Below, one piece after another: positions 1 to 12,317 of a stretch of DNA of 64,000 nt. The first letter of the stretch is position 1. Every line of letters begins with the position of its first letter. The translations under genes and the position numbers were made by a program. Location: assembly GCA_049999805.1 (NCBI GenBank), contig JBNGIO010006314.1:348453-412452 (forward strand), given 5' to 3'. The notes under the pieces are model-generated. The model searched no databases. It saw nothing but the letters and a program-made list of their open reading frames with translations, and had not been told where the DNA came from. The stretch is from Folioceros fuciformis. Lineage: Eukaryota; Anthocerotophyta; Anthocerotopsida; Anthocerotales.

Positions 1-3000
1 GATTTAGAGCCTCCAGGAAGGGAAGGTGTCCAAGAGTTGGACAACAGGTCTTCCAACATCTTCGACGTGCTCAAGAGCCCGTCCAAGGCAACTATCCCGA
101 CATTTTCTGAGCCACCTTCCCCTACTGCGCCTTCTGCTTTCGGGGCTGTGAATGGGGGCTTCTGTTTCCCCACCGCAGGCTTAACGCCCCCGACGTCTCC
201 ACCGCGTCCGCCTCTTATATCCACTTCGAGAACTCTTTCCAGGAAATGGAAAGAAGAAGGAGTGCATGGATTGAAAAAGGTAACCTTCACCCTGCATCTA
301 CATCAGTCCGACCCTTCCTGTCCATTGTGTCCTACCTGAACGTTTGTGCTTGCATGCATTTCACCTCCTCTCCGCCCACAATGCCTGCTGATTTCCTGGC
401 TGCTGCACACATTCAATGCCGTCTTTGTTTTTAAGCTGCTGCACACGCATATCCGAAGCATATCTTTCTCTTGTCACCTGCCGTCCTGTGTGTCAAGTCC
501 AAGTCGGCTGCGTTTACAATGGGACAGGTTTTCTGCTGCACTGCCTTCTTACTAGTCCAAAACATGCATTCCGTCGTGTGCACTGAACAAGTCGTGTACG
601 TTTGCAGAATTCACGAGTTTGGTGTCTTGGTCACGACCATCTGTGGTCCCTAGGGGCCATCGAATCAACTGTGGATGGTGAAACGCTGGTTCGGATGCCA
701 AGTGGACAAGTACGATCTCTCTCTTAGTCTGCAGGTTGCAGTCTCCGCGTGGATGCCAGGCTTCATTTTGCTCTAGCCCCCTTTTTCCCTTCTTTGATGC
801 AGATTATCAAAACTGCTACAGCGAACCTACAACCAGCAAATCCAGACATTCTCGAGGGCGTCGATGATCTCACCCAGCTCAGCTACCTGAATGAGCCTGC
901 GGTGCTGCACAACCTGCAATACAGATATGACCAGGACATGATATACGTGAGGGCATTGGTTGCAACCTTCAAGTCTGTCACTTGTGCATGTGATGGACTT
1001 CGACGATGCTGAATGTTGGTATCTTTTGCAGACCAGAGCTGGCCCTGTATTGATTGCTGTCAATCCCTTCAAGAGAGTACCCTTGTATTCAGCTGATTAT
1101 GTCCAAGCTTATCGTAAGAAGAATGGGGAAAATTTGAGTCCTCACGTTTACCTTGTGGCAGACAGTGCTTACAATGCAATGATTTCAGGTTAGTGCAGAA
1201 GACACTTGCATGTCATGTGCTTCGAAAGACTATGTGCTTTTGTCTAGGCGACATGAGAACCATCTTTCACCATGCTTGCCGGTCCTGAATTGTTTTGCAG
1301 ACGAGATTAATCAGTCCATTATCATCAGGTATCGGCTTAACACATATCGGAGATTAATGTATTCCATGTTCTAGATCCGAACCTGAGCATCAGTGCTGTG
1401 TGTGCGCAGTGGTGAAAGTGGAGCAGGAAAAACTGAAACCGCGAAAATTGCCATGCAATATCTTGCTGCTCTCGGAGGGGGTAGTGGTGTTGAGACTGAA
1501 ATATTGCAAACTAATCCAATTTTGGAGGCTTTTGGAAACGCCAAAACTCTTAGAAATGACAACTCTAGTCGTTTTGTGAGTATTTGTTCAGCACATCCTT
1601 TACTCAGCTGGCGTGCCGTCAAGATTCATAGCTTATCACATGGGTGTGGGGGGCCGCTGCGGGGTTTCTCTGCAGGGAAAGCTCATCGACATACATTTTG
1701 CCAGATCCGGCAAGATATGTGGTGCCAAGATTCAAACATGTAAGCGTGTCTTCTGGCTTGTACTAGCCTATATCCTTCGCGTACATGTGCAATTGTGCGG
1801 CAGCTGGTTCGTCTGACGGTTACCCCTTGGTTTTGGTTGCATGTCCCTGTCTGTTTCCTGGACCTTTACAGACTTGCTGGAGAAGGTAGCTCTCAGGAAC
1901 TCTGTGTGCCTGTCCACCTATTTGTCTCTCTAGCAGATGCTGATTCCGATCCTGGAGGAAAATGAATTCATCAGATGCTCAGCAGCAAAGACTGAGGCCG
2001 TGAATTTGACTGTTGGTGTGCTCTGGGATGCAGTCTCGAGTTGTTCAGCAGGCCAAAGGCGAGCGGAATTATCACATATTTTATCAGCTCTGTTCTGGGG
2101 CTGATGCGGCTCTTCGAGGTACTGCCAAAATTGGCCACCTGCAGAAATTATTAGGTTACCTGTGGAGTTCTCGTCTCCTTTGCATTGGGTATTCATAACT
2201 TTTCTTGAACTCTATGCAGAGAGATTGTGGCTCAGGCCAGCCGAGCATTATCGGTACTTGAATCAGAGTGATTGTATGCGGATCGAGAATATGAATGATG
2301 CAGACCAGTTTCATGCTGTTATGGTAAGTGATTGGTGTTTAAATGCTCGATGCATCTGCTGATGTCTCTTTGCTTCTTGCTCCCCTTGTTATCTGTTTGT
2401 CAGTCTTGTTCTCTAATGATGATTTGCGTTGTTCTCTGTTTCCAGGGTGCAATGAATGTTGTGCAGATCAGCAAAGAGGATCAAGAACTTGCGTTTGCTA
2501 TGATTTCAGCAGTGCTCTGGATTGGAAACATTTCCTTCCATGTGGTTGATAATGATGGTCATGTGAATGTGGTTGAGGATGAAGGTGAGTAGGGCCAGCG
2601 GATTCTCAAATTGGTTGGTGTGAGTCATCCGTCACAAGTTTCAGTCTCCTTTTTGGCTGAAGGGTATTCTGTCATCTCTCAGCCCTTGAAGCAGCTGCAC
2701 ATTTGTTGCAATGCAAAGCGCAAGAACTGACTTCAGCTCTGTGCTTAAGAAAGATGCGAGCTGGGTCTGATGACATAGTTCAAAATCTTAACCTCGCCCA
2801 GGTATGGTGTGTTCCGTTTGGCTTTTGTCCAGATAATGTTTCCGTGGCGAACTCTGTTTACCGCGTTCTCACCTTTTTGAAGCCTTCTGTGTTTCCAGGC
2901 TACCGACTCCAGAGATGCACTGGCAAAAGCTGTCTACGCAGGGCTGTTTGATTGGCTGGTGGAACGTGTCAACAAATCCCTGGAAGTGGGCAAGCGCAGG

Positions 3001-6000
3001 ACTGGCAGATCTATCAGTATTCTGGACATCTACGGGTTTGAGTCTTTCAAGGTATAATCTTGGTTGAAGCTCTTGGGAGAAATTGTTTTTCTACGCTTTA
3101 TCATGTCTTCGTGGGGAGCAAGTGTCTTGGAAGTAAAATTCCTTGTATGTCATGGGCAGAGGAACAGCTTTGAGCAGCTATGCATAAATTTTGCGAATGA
3201 AAGGTTGCAGCAGCATTTCAACAGACACTTGTTCAAACTCGAGCAAGAGGTGCCATATCGCTACCCCTTGTGCACTTTCTGTATGCAAAGTCTACTTGTC
3301 AACCTTAAATTGAACGATGTTTAGTTGGATTCGTAGTCATTCTGTTCAAGTTTCAGTACTGTACATAGCTGACTCATACCCATTTCAGGAGTACACGTCA
3401 GAGGGGATTGATTGGACCAAGGTTGATTTTGAAGATAATCAAGAATGTTTAGATCTCATAGAGAAGGTTGGTGTGATATAAAGTTCTATCCTTGATCAAG
3501 CAATTCATGGAATACAGCAGTTGAGGCAGTCACGAGTCACTAATGCCAATGCTTGGGTTTGCAGAGACCTCTTGGGTTGATCTCATTGCTGGATGAGGAG
3601 TGCACGTTTCCTCGGGCAACTGATGTCACACTGGCCCAGAAGCTGAATGAGCATTTAAAAACAAACGCTTGTTTCAAAGGTGAAAGAAGCAAAGCGTTCC
3701 GGATCTGCCACTATGCAGGGGATGTAAGTAAAAGCTTTCCTTTTGTCCCCTTGTCGTACTATACTAAAAGGGTGTTCAGTTAATGTGTGAAGGCCAGAGT
3801 CCTTCATGATTGATTAGCAGCTCGTTTCACTGCGTGCAGGTTGTGTATGACACAACAGGATTTTTGGAGAAGAACAGGGATCTGTTGCATGCCGACCTCC
3901 TAAATCTTCTTTTATCTTGCGAGTGCCCGCTGCCCCAGCTCTTTGCAGCTGAGATTTCTCAAAGTGTACAGAAATTGATCAGTCCAACAAGGAGAGGACT
4001 TGCATCCAATGAATCGCAGAAGCAGAGTGTGGCAACCAAATTCAAGGTACTAGGTTTTTACAAACAAGGTACACGGGGTGTTTGAATCTGATGTCTGAAG
4101 CAAGACGTGAACATGTGGCTTGTCTGAGTGCAGGGCCAGTTGTCGAAATTGATGCAAAGACTGGAGAGCACAGCGCCTCACTTCATTCGCTGCATTAAGC
4201 CAAACACTTCACAGCATCCAGGGGTGTATGAGCAAGAGCTGGTGTTGCAGCAACTGCAGTGTTGTGGTGTGCTGGAAGTGGTGCGAATTTCTCGATCAGG
4301 ATATCCTACACGACATCTGCATCAGAAGTTTGCAGAGAGGTTGCCCTTTCCTGCTGAATGCGTGAAAGTTTTACCCTCAACAGATTTGAGTAGTATGCTA
4401 CCCTGTTTATGACTGGTATTTGCTAGTCTTTTAATTTAATTTCCCGTACACTTATGTTTTGCAGGTATGGCTTTCTACTATTGAAGAATGTTGCTACCCA
4501 GCAGGATATTTTGAGTGTTTGTGTTGCTATTCTGCATCAATTTGGAATACATCCTGAAATGTATCAAGTCGGTCTGACCAAGTTGTTTTTCCGGGCTGGA
4601 CAGGTCTGCCTCTCTTTGGCCTCAATGACCTCTGAAATGATTTAGTTGCATGATTCTCTACAATGACGAATGCCAATTTTGACTGACAAGTTTCTCCAAC
4701 CAACTGCAGATAGGAAAGCTTGAGGACCTAAGATTGCGCACTCTGCAAGGAGTACTTGCAGTCCAAAAGGTTTTTCGTGGTTATAAAGACAGGCGAGAGT
4801 TTAAGCGGTTGCGGAATGCCACAATTCGTCTTCAGTCATGTAAGAATGTTAGCTGGTTGATGATTTATCAACTTTTGCTGTCCCTGTCCTGACAGCAGCA
4901 TGCACTACAGGGGCCAGAGGTGCAAAGGCGAGGAGGCTATATAAAGTAATGAAAGAAGAGCATATGGCAGCTGTGATGATCCAGAAACATGTTAGAAGGA
5001 AAGCCGCTGAGAGGGCTTATTTGCTGTTCCGTCAAACTGTCATTTCTGTCCAAAGAGGTGAGTATTTTATGAGTTGTCCTGCCGAATTGTTTTATTGGTC
5101 GTGAACAAGCAATGTGTGCGCTGCAAATAGAAGAATCTGACGGTGTGCGGATCGAATTTAGTTGCGCGCGTATGGCTAGCTAGGAGGGCATTGCAAGCTA
5201 GGCGAAAAGAGGTGGAAGAAGAGAGGCTTGCTGCAGACGTTGCTATGTCAAAGATTGTTGACGCTGAACCGATAGAGGAATTTTCTTTCAATGTTGATAA
5301 CCTTCATACAGAAGGCAGGCAGACAGATGCTGATGACCATGATCTCACCGTAAGATGCTCCACTTTTTATCCATCTTGTTTTTGTTTAGTCACATTTACT
5401 TGACAGAACGTTGGAGGGTACTGCGCAAAGTTGCTTTTCATGACAATATTCTGTTTGCCTGACGGTGTTGTTATGCTATTAGAGCTTATCGATATCACAA
5501 GCTGAAGAACTAAGGAAGGCAGAAGAACTGCTGAAGGTACAAGGGACAGAGCTACTGGAGTGGCAAAAGAGGGCCCTCGCTGCTGAGAAAGCTCTTCGGG
5601 AACAAGAAGAGGACAACGGTTTAATGCGTCAAAGGTTGCACCAATATGAAACCCGATGGTCAGAGTATGAGACCAAGATGACATCCATGGAGGCGGTGTG
5701 GCAGCAGCAAATGACCTCACTGCAGTTGAGTCTTGCGGCAGCAAAGAAAAGTCTTGCCAACGATGAATCTCAGCTACAACTGGCCAAGCACGAAGAAGCA
5801 GTAAATCTGAAGCTTACTGTTCCGCCCACTCCCACCAAGTTTCAACGGTCCACGAGGCACATACTGCCTCATGAAGAGGATGACTTCGATTGGGACGATG
5901 CAACTACTTTAGGCACTAAAACTCCCGAGACCAATGTCACTCCAAACAGGTATGGCGGACCTGTTTCGAGCAATGACTATAAGGCATCGAAGGAGCTGGA

Positions 6001-6289
6001 TGCTGGCAGGCCTGTCGTCAGCCATTTGGTGAAGGAATTTGATCATAGGACGCAGGTCTTCGACGATGATGCTGACTTTTTGGTTGAAGTAAAATCTGGA
6101 CTAGCAGATGCAAACCTGAATCCCGAGCATGAGCTCAGGAAATTGAAGCAGCGCTTTGATGTCTGGAAGAAGGACTTTAAGGCGAGACTGCGGGAAACAA
6201 AGGCAGTTCTCCAGAGGCTGGGCAATGGCAATGGAGATTCCGGGGACAAAAACAGGAAGAAATGGTGGGGCAAGCGAACCAATTTGTAG
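1..6289 (+). CDS. Class VIII myosin heavy chain, 5' end open at window edge
   Basis: Plant actin motor of the cell cortex, plasmodesmata and endocytic sites. I can thread 23 exons: 1-279, 608-709, 803-946, 1032-1188, 1301-1328, 1410-1575, 1676-1739, 1872-1885, 2034-2118, 2220-2323, 2446-2584, 2683-2801, 2899-3051, 3160-3249, 3389-3466, 3565-3723, 3840-4046, 4134-4339, 4465-4603, 4710-4839, 4911-5057, 5162-5349, 5483-6289. All introns are GT-AG, and the sum is 3705 bases (1234 codons, last frame closed). Visible: SH3-like segment (exon 2), P-loop GESGAGKT near residue 240, switch I NDNSSRF, switch [10 protein letters not shown], about four IQ-like motifs (exons 20-22), a coiled coil (exon 23) and the class VIII basic end [10 protein letters not shown]. 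No ATG is seen before residue 1, so the true start is upstream of the window. The family is usually about 1150-1200 residues, so little is missing. Confidence 0.96.
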
Positions 6290-7159
6290 ACACTCTTAGT
6301 CGTGCAACAGGGCTGACCCTTACACCCCTGTTGCACAGAGTTGAGGTGATCGTTGCTCTGATCTCCTTCGGGAGCGGCACCTGTATCAAGAAGCTTAGAG
6401 AATTGACTGATTATCTGGCTCCTAACCTTCCCTATTAGTTCCCTGTACATTGCAGGTGTGTAGAGGCTCAAGATTGAGGCCCAAGCTATGTCTGAGCTAC
6501 GCTCAATGTTGGGTCAACTCTACAGTGAGTTCCGTGTATTTACGCTTTTACACATAGTCCCTCACCCTAGGTGACGGTTGTATTTTCCTGTGCCGTTAGT
6601 CCCTGATCAGGTGGAGACTTTGTGAGATGGCGAAGTAAATGGCATTAGACAATAGAGGTAGGTTTGGCCTGATTCCTACCTACTTCCTCACCTAGTCTCG
6701 TGGTCAGATTTTAGACAACAAATGTAACATTGTTTGTTTCAAATAACATCTTGTTATCTATTACAATCTTGAACAACATTCCGAATTCCAGGTGGATAAG
6801 ACGCCTTTCTCTTGAATCTATGCATTTAACTAACTTCCCAGATGCGCCACAGGTGGAAAACAGTCTGAGACGTGCAGACTTCTAAAAATACAGAACTCTG
6901 CTCACATGTTGAGGCAACCAGTTTGAGCAACCAAGATTGAAATTGCACACCTCCGTCTTCCGAGATAAACATCTTAGCACCTCGTACAATATCAGCACCA
7001 GATGCTAACTGGCCATTACACATCTACTTGGCATCCAATTTGCAAATGATACATACTAAATCGGTCTAGTATGACTTGAACCCTGCATATTGTATTTCTC
7101 TTTCCCAGTGCTCTGTGGCATAGGACAGGTTGCAACAGTCAAGGGCATGTGCACTCGCC
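6290..7159. other. Intergenic between convergent genes
   Basis: This stretch holds the 3' flank of the myosin gene, and at its right end the 3' flank of the broken PPR gene on the other strand. I see no coding potential or repeats. 6700-6790 is AT-rich. Confidence 0.5.
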
Positions 7160-10100
7160 TTAACAAGTAGGAACAATCCACCTATCTATCAACAGATGTT
7201 TGTCTGCCCGCGTTGAGCCTTCGATCTTCATTTTGGAGAACACCTGGTTCAACCTTGCTTCACTCTTAGCATGCTTCCTATCTGCAACAGAAAAGCTATG
7301 CACCAGGCCATCTATGCCTGTCCACCAGGTCTGACCTGGCTGTTTCCATGCCTTAATTTGTATTCTCCTCATCTGCATCTCACGTGCCTGCTCCCACATC
7401 TGAGCACTGGTATATATGTTTGCCATCAACACATAAGCTGGAGCATCGCTCGTGTACCTCCACTGCTTGGTTGAATGCCTGGCATCCCACCTCCACGTTT
7501 CTCCATTTTTGACAGGAACGTAATAGGGTGTGCCAAACTGCAGAATTGGGCAGCATAGGCATTGTCGTTATCAGCACTAGTGCCTCGTCTAGGAGACCAG
7601 CACGGCCAAGAAGGTCCACCATGCATGTGTAGTGCTCCACTGTGGGAGTGATGTTGTATTGCCTGTTCATAGCTTCAAAATTCGGTCTACCCTTGCTCAC
7701 TAGACCTGCATGACTGCACACTGTCAGTACACTAACGAATGTAATACCTACTGGCTGTATGCCAACCTCTCTCATTCTTTCAACCAAGTCAAACACCATT
7801 TCACTCTTTCCTTGACAGGAGTAGGCCGCAATCAGTGCACTCCAGATAACAACGTCTTTTACAGGCAGCGCATCAAACACCTGCTGCGCATCAGCCACGC
7901 TCCCGGACTTCCCATACATGTTTATCAAACAACCCGCTACAAGCTCATCAGAATGGAGCCCTTGTTTTTCAATCTGTGCATGTAACTGTCTTCCCAGGTG
8001 CAAAGCTGCCACATTTGCACAAGCCTGCAGGAGGCACACAAAAGTCACTGAATTAGGTGCAGCTATGCCTTTTTGCATAGCGAAATAAAGACCAAGGGCT
8101 TCTTGGAGCATGCTCTGCTGGGAGTACCCTGCTATCAGTGCATTCCATGTCACCACATCTTTTTGAGTAAGACTATCAAACACATACAGAGCATCTTCTA
8201 GACTGCCACACTTTGCATACATGTTCAGCAAACTGTTAGCTACAAAGAGTTCAGCCTGATATCCTCTAGCTTTGATTTGCACATGAAGCTCCTTGCCTGT
8301 ACCTAAAGCCAGGGTACCCAAGCTTGCGCACGCCTGCAGGAGGCAGGAAAATGTTACAGAATCTGGCACAGCTTTGCCTTCTGCTTGCATAGCACCGTAA
8401 AGAGAGGGCTTCCTGGCCCATCCCCTGCTGTGAATACCCAGCTATTATTGCATTCCACGTTACCACATCTTTTTGACCAAGCTCATCAAACACTCGGCAA
8501 GCATCGTCTATGCTGCCACACTTTGCAAACATGTTTACCAAGCTGTTAGCTATAAACAGATCAGCTTGTTGCAGCCGACCTTTAATTTGCGCGTGAATCT
8601 GCTTTCCCGTCTCCAAAGACGATTTGCCCAGACTTGCACATGCCTGCAAGAGGCACACAAACGTCACAGAATCGGGTAAAGCTGCGCCTTCCTCTTCTTG
8701 CATAGCAGTGAACAGACCAAGGGCTTCATGGCCCATCCTCTGCTGGGAGTATCCCCCCATCATTGCATTCCACATCACCACATCTTTTTGGTTGATTCCC
8801 TCAAAGACACTTTGGGCGTCCTTCAAGCTGCCACATTTTGCATACGTATTCACCAAACTACTGGCTATGAACACATCTGCCTGAAGTCCTCGTTCTCTGA
8901 TTTGCTCATGAAGCTGCTTCCCCTCCTCAAAAGCTGAAGTGCCAACACATGCACATGCCTGAAGGAGGGACACAAATGTCGTGGAATCAGGTACAACCAT
9001 GCCTTTTTCTCGCATGTCACTGTAAAGAGAAAGGGCTTCCTGGCCCAGGCCCAGGTTGGAACACCCTGCTATCATGGCATTCCACACCACCACGCTTTTT
9101 GGATCAACTCCATCAAAGACAATCCGTGCATCTTTCAAGCTCCCACACTTTGCATACATGTTCACCAAACTGCTGGCTACATACACATCAGCTTGATGTC
9201 CCCATTCTCTGATTTGCGCATGCAGCTGCTTCCCCTTCTCCAAAGCTTGGGTTCCTACACTTACACATGCCTGCAGGAGGCACACAAATGTCACACGATT
9301 GGGTACAGATAAGCCCTCTTCTTGCATATCTGTGTGGAGACGAAGGGCTTTCTGGCCCATGCCCTGCTGGCCATAGCCTGCAATTAGAGCAGTCCATGTC
9401 ACAACATTTTTCTGGCTGAGTTCGTCAAACACTCTCTGTGCATCTTCCAAGCTACCACAATTAGTGTACATGTTCACCAAACTGTTGGCTACAAACAAAT
9501 CAGGGTGGAGTTTTTGTTCCCTCATCTGTGCATGAAGCAGCTTTCCCTTCTTCAAAGCCGATGAGCCTACACTTGCACAGGCCTATAAGAGGGACACAAA
9601 TGTCATGGAATTGGGTGAAACCATGCCTTCTTCTTCCATGACACTGTAGAGATGAAGAGCCCTCTGCCCCATACCCTGAAGAGAATACCCAGCAAACATG
9701 GAATTCCATGTTACCACATCTTTTCGATCCAGTTCATCAAACACAGATTGAGCGTCTTGCAAGTTACCACACTTAGCATACATGTTCACTAAAGTGCTGG
9801 CTACAAATACATCATCTTGGTGTCCTCCATTGTCAATTTGCGCATGGATCTGCTTCCCCGTTTCCAAAGCTGCGGTGCCCACACTGGCACACGCATGCAG
9901 GAGGCATGCAAATGTCACAGCATTGGGTACAGCCATGTCATCTTCTTGCATACTCTTGTAGAGACAAAGGGCTTCCTGGCCCATGCCGTGCTGGGAATAC
10001 CCTGCTATCATGGAATTCCACGTGACCACAGTTTTTCGACTCAGTTCGTCAAACACTTTTCGGGCATCTTCCAAGCTGCCACACTTTGAATACATGTTCA

Positions 10101-11819
10101 CCAAAGTATTTGCTACAAACACGTCAGTTTCCAACCCCTGCTCTCTAATTTGTGTGTGCAGCTGCTTGCCCTTCCCCAAAGCTGGAGTGCCCACACCTGC
10201 GCATGCCTGCAGGAGGCTCTTAAATGTGACAGAATCGGGTGCGACCTTGCCTTCTTCTTTCATAGCCCCGTCAAGCATCAGGGTCTCTTGGGCCATGCCG
10301 AGCTCAGAATACCCTGCTATCATTGCATTCCAAGCCACCACATCCTTCTGGGCAAGTGTTAAACACGCTTAGAGCATCTTCCAAGCTGCCACACTTTGAA
10401 AACATGTTGGCCAAACTGCTGGCTATGAACAAATCAGATTCGTCACCTCTTTCTCTTATCTTTTCATGAAGCTGTTTCCCTGTCTCTAACGCCAGGTTGC
10501 TCACACTTGCGCATGCCTGTAAGAGACAAACACAAAGCCACAGAATCGGGTACTGACATGCCTTCTACTAGCATGGCCCTGTAAAGACGTAAGGCTTCCT
10601 GGCCCAAGCCGTGCTTAGAATAGCCTGCTATCATAGCATTCCATGCCACTACATCTTTCTGGGTAAGTTCGTCAAACACTCTTTGAGCATCTTCCAAGCT
10701 GCCACACTTAACATATATATTCACCAAACTGCTGGCTACAAACGCATAAGCTCCATGTCCGTGTTTCCTTATTTGGAGATGAAGGCGCTTTCCCATCTCC
10801 AACCCTGGGGTGCCCACGGAGGCACAGGCCTGCAAAAGACACACAAACGTCACAGAATCCGGAACAACCAAGCCTTCTTCTTGCATAGCACTGCAGAGAC
10901 GTAGGGCTTGCTGACCAGTGCCTTCCTTGGAGTATCCTGCAATTAGAGCAGTCCACGTTACCAAATCTTTTCTTCGAAGTCCGTCGAACACTCTCTGAGC
11001 GTCTTGCAAGCTGCCACACTTTGCATACATATCCACCAAGCAACTAGAAACGAACAAATCAGGCTCCTCGCCACAAGCTAACACATCACTATGCACCTGC
11101 TGCCCAGTTTTCAAGTCTGACCCCCTTGGACAGGCCTGCAGGGCTGCAACAAATACGCGGCCGTCTGGCTTCACGCTTGTTTTGCGCATCCGTTCATACA
11201 GCTGTAAGGTCTGCTTGACTTGTCCATGTTTGACATGCGCAGAAATTATGGCGGACCACGTGAAAGAATCTGGTCTGGCAATTTCTTCGAACACATCCAT
11301 CGCATCTTGCAACCTGCCATGAGAAGCATACGTTCGCAGAATATGGTTGCACAGGAACGTATCAGACTCGTGTCCCGTTTTCACAGCAAAAGCATGGACA
11401 AGGCGACCCAAAACTAGATCCTTCTTGACTGCACAATTCTTCACGATAGTAATGAAGACAGATGAGGAAACACAACGGTCGGTTTGTACCAGAACTCCCA
11501 GAGCCTCAACAGCTTCAGCCAAATGGCCCTGATGACATAGATTGCACACGGTTTCAGCCGTCATGCTAATTTCGTATCCTGCAGGCTTGCACGGGCCGGG
11601 CTCATCCGGCCATTTGGATTTGGAGGCACGACGACCCATCAGCGAATCCTCTGACTCAACCTGGACATCTGCCTTGAACAAATGGATCGGCCCGACAAGC
11701 TCCTGGGAATGGTTATGCCGGCGCCGCAAAGGGCCATCGCAGCGAAATTCGTCGCCAACCCAACATCGCCTTGGACTGGCTGCCGTTCTTACGCGGCTGC
11801 TGGGCCTGGCGAGATCCAT
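7160..11819 (-). pseudogene. PLS-class PPR gene with four frameshifts and one stop
   Basis: Reading on the minus strand gives a long chain of PLS-type pentatricopeptide repeats (recurring VNMYAKCGSLEDAQ, KDVVTWNAMIAGYS, GKQLHAQI) ending in an E/E+ tail (PGQTWW at about 7320). Such proteins bind organellar RNA, usually for C-to-U editing or splicing. The frame breaks at about 10520-10540 (one base extra), 10355-10360 (two missing), 8395-8406 (two missing) and 7447-7452 (one extra or two missing), and has a TAG at 9583-9585 where sister repeats have CAG. Repeat similarity continues cleanly across every break. The tail stops in E+ with no DYW deaminase. Most likely a decaying gene. Base-calling errors are the alternative, but the intact 902-residue PPR reading frame at 60563 argues against a general error problem. 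The start at 11819 is the best available; an upstream exon is possible. Confidence 0.85.
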
Positions 11820-12317
11820 GTTTGCAAAATGCTTGGTTCCTTCAAATCAGGAGACCTTAGCTTGTCCTCGAATGCTCGTCAACCCCCCAGTTTGTCCAGT
11901 CCACGAAAACTGATTCCACGAGGGGTCCCGCTGGCCATAACAAACGCACAAGACAGCCATGGCATGTGCTGGAGAACGAACGCTCATGAGAAGACAGAAT
12001 TCGAATGAGCCGTACTTGGTGGGCAAACTGGGCTGCTTGGTTCACATTTCTCCCTTCTCGGGCTTAAAATACAACTCCGTAGCATTAGTTACGGACGTGG
12101 AATGTCGATCTATGTACTCTGCACCATGTTCCAACAAGTTTCTGAGGGGAGACTGATGACTACAAAGTCAGCCAGCGAAGTCCTGGACGAACAGGTCACT
12201 GGCACCTAGGCTGGGTTTCCATGGACCCGAACAAAAATGGCGGATGGCATCCGAGGCATCCTAAGCACCATCACGTGCTTTAAAACCTGGAAGAAGTGAG
12301 GGACCCATTGGGCGTCA
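11820..12317. other. Intergenic
   Basis: This is the upstream flank of the broken PPR gene and the downstream flank of the TFIIE alpha gene. I see no gene or repeat. Confidence 0.5.

Noticed and set aside
5131-5161. Splice acceptor at 5130 for myosin exon 22
   Set aside because: It would put the next exon out of phase with the preceding one. The acceptor before 5162 restores the frame and the IQ motif VARVWLARR.
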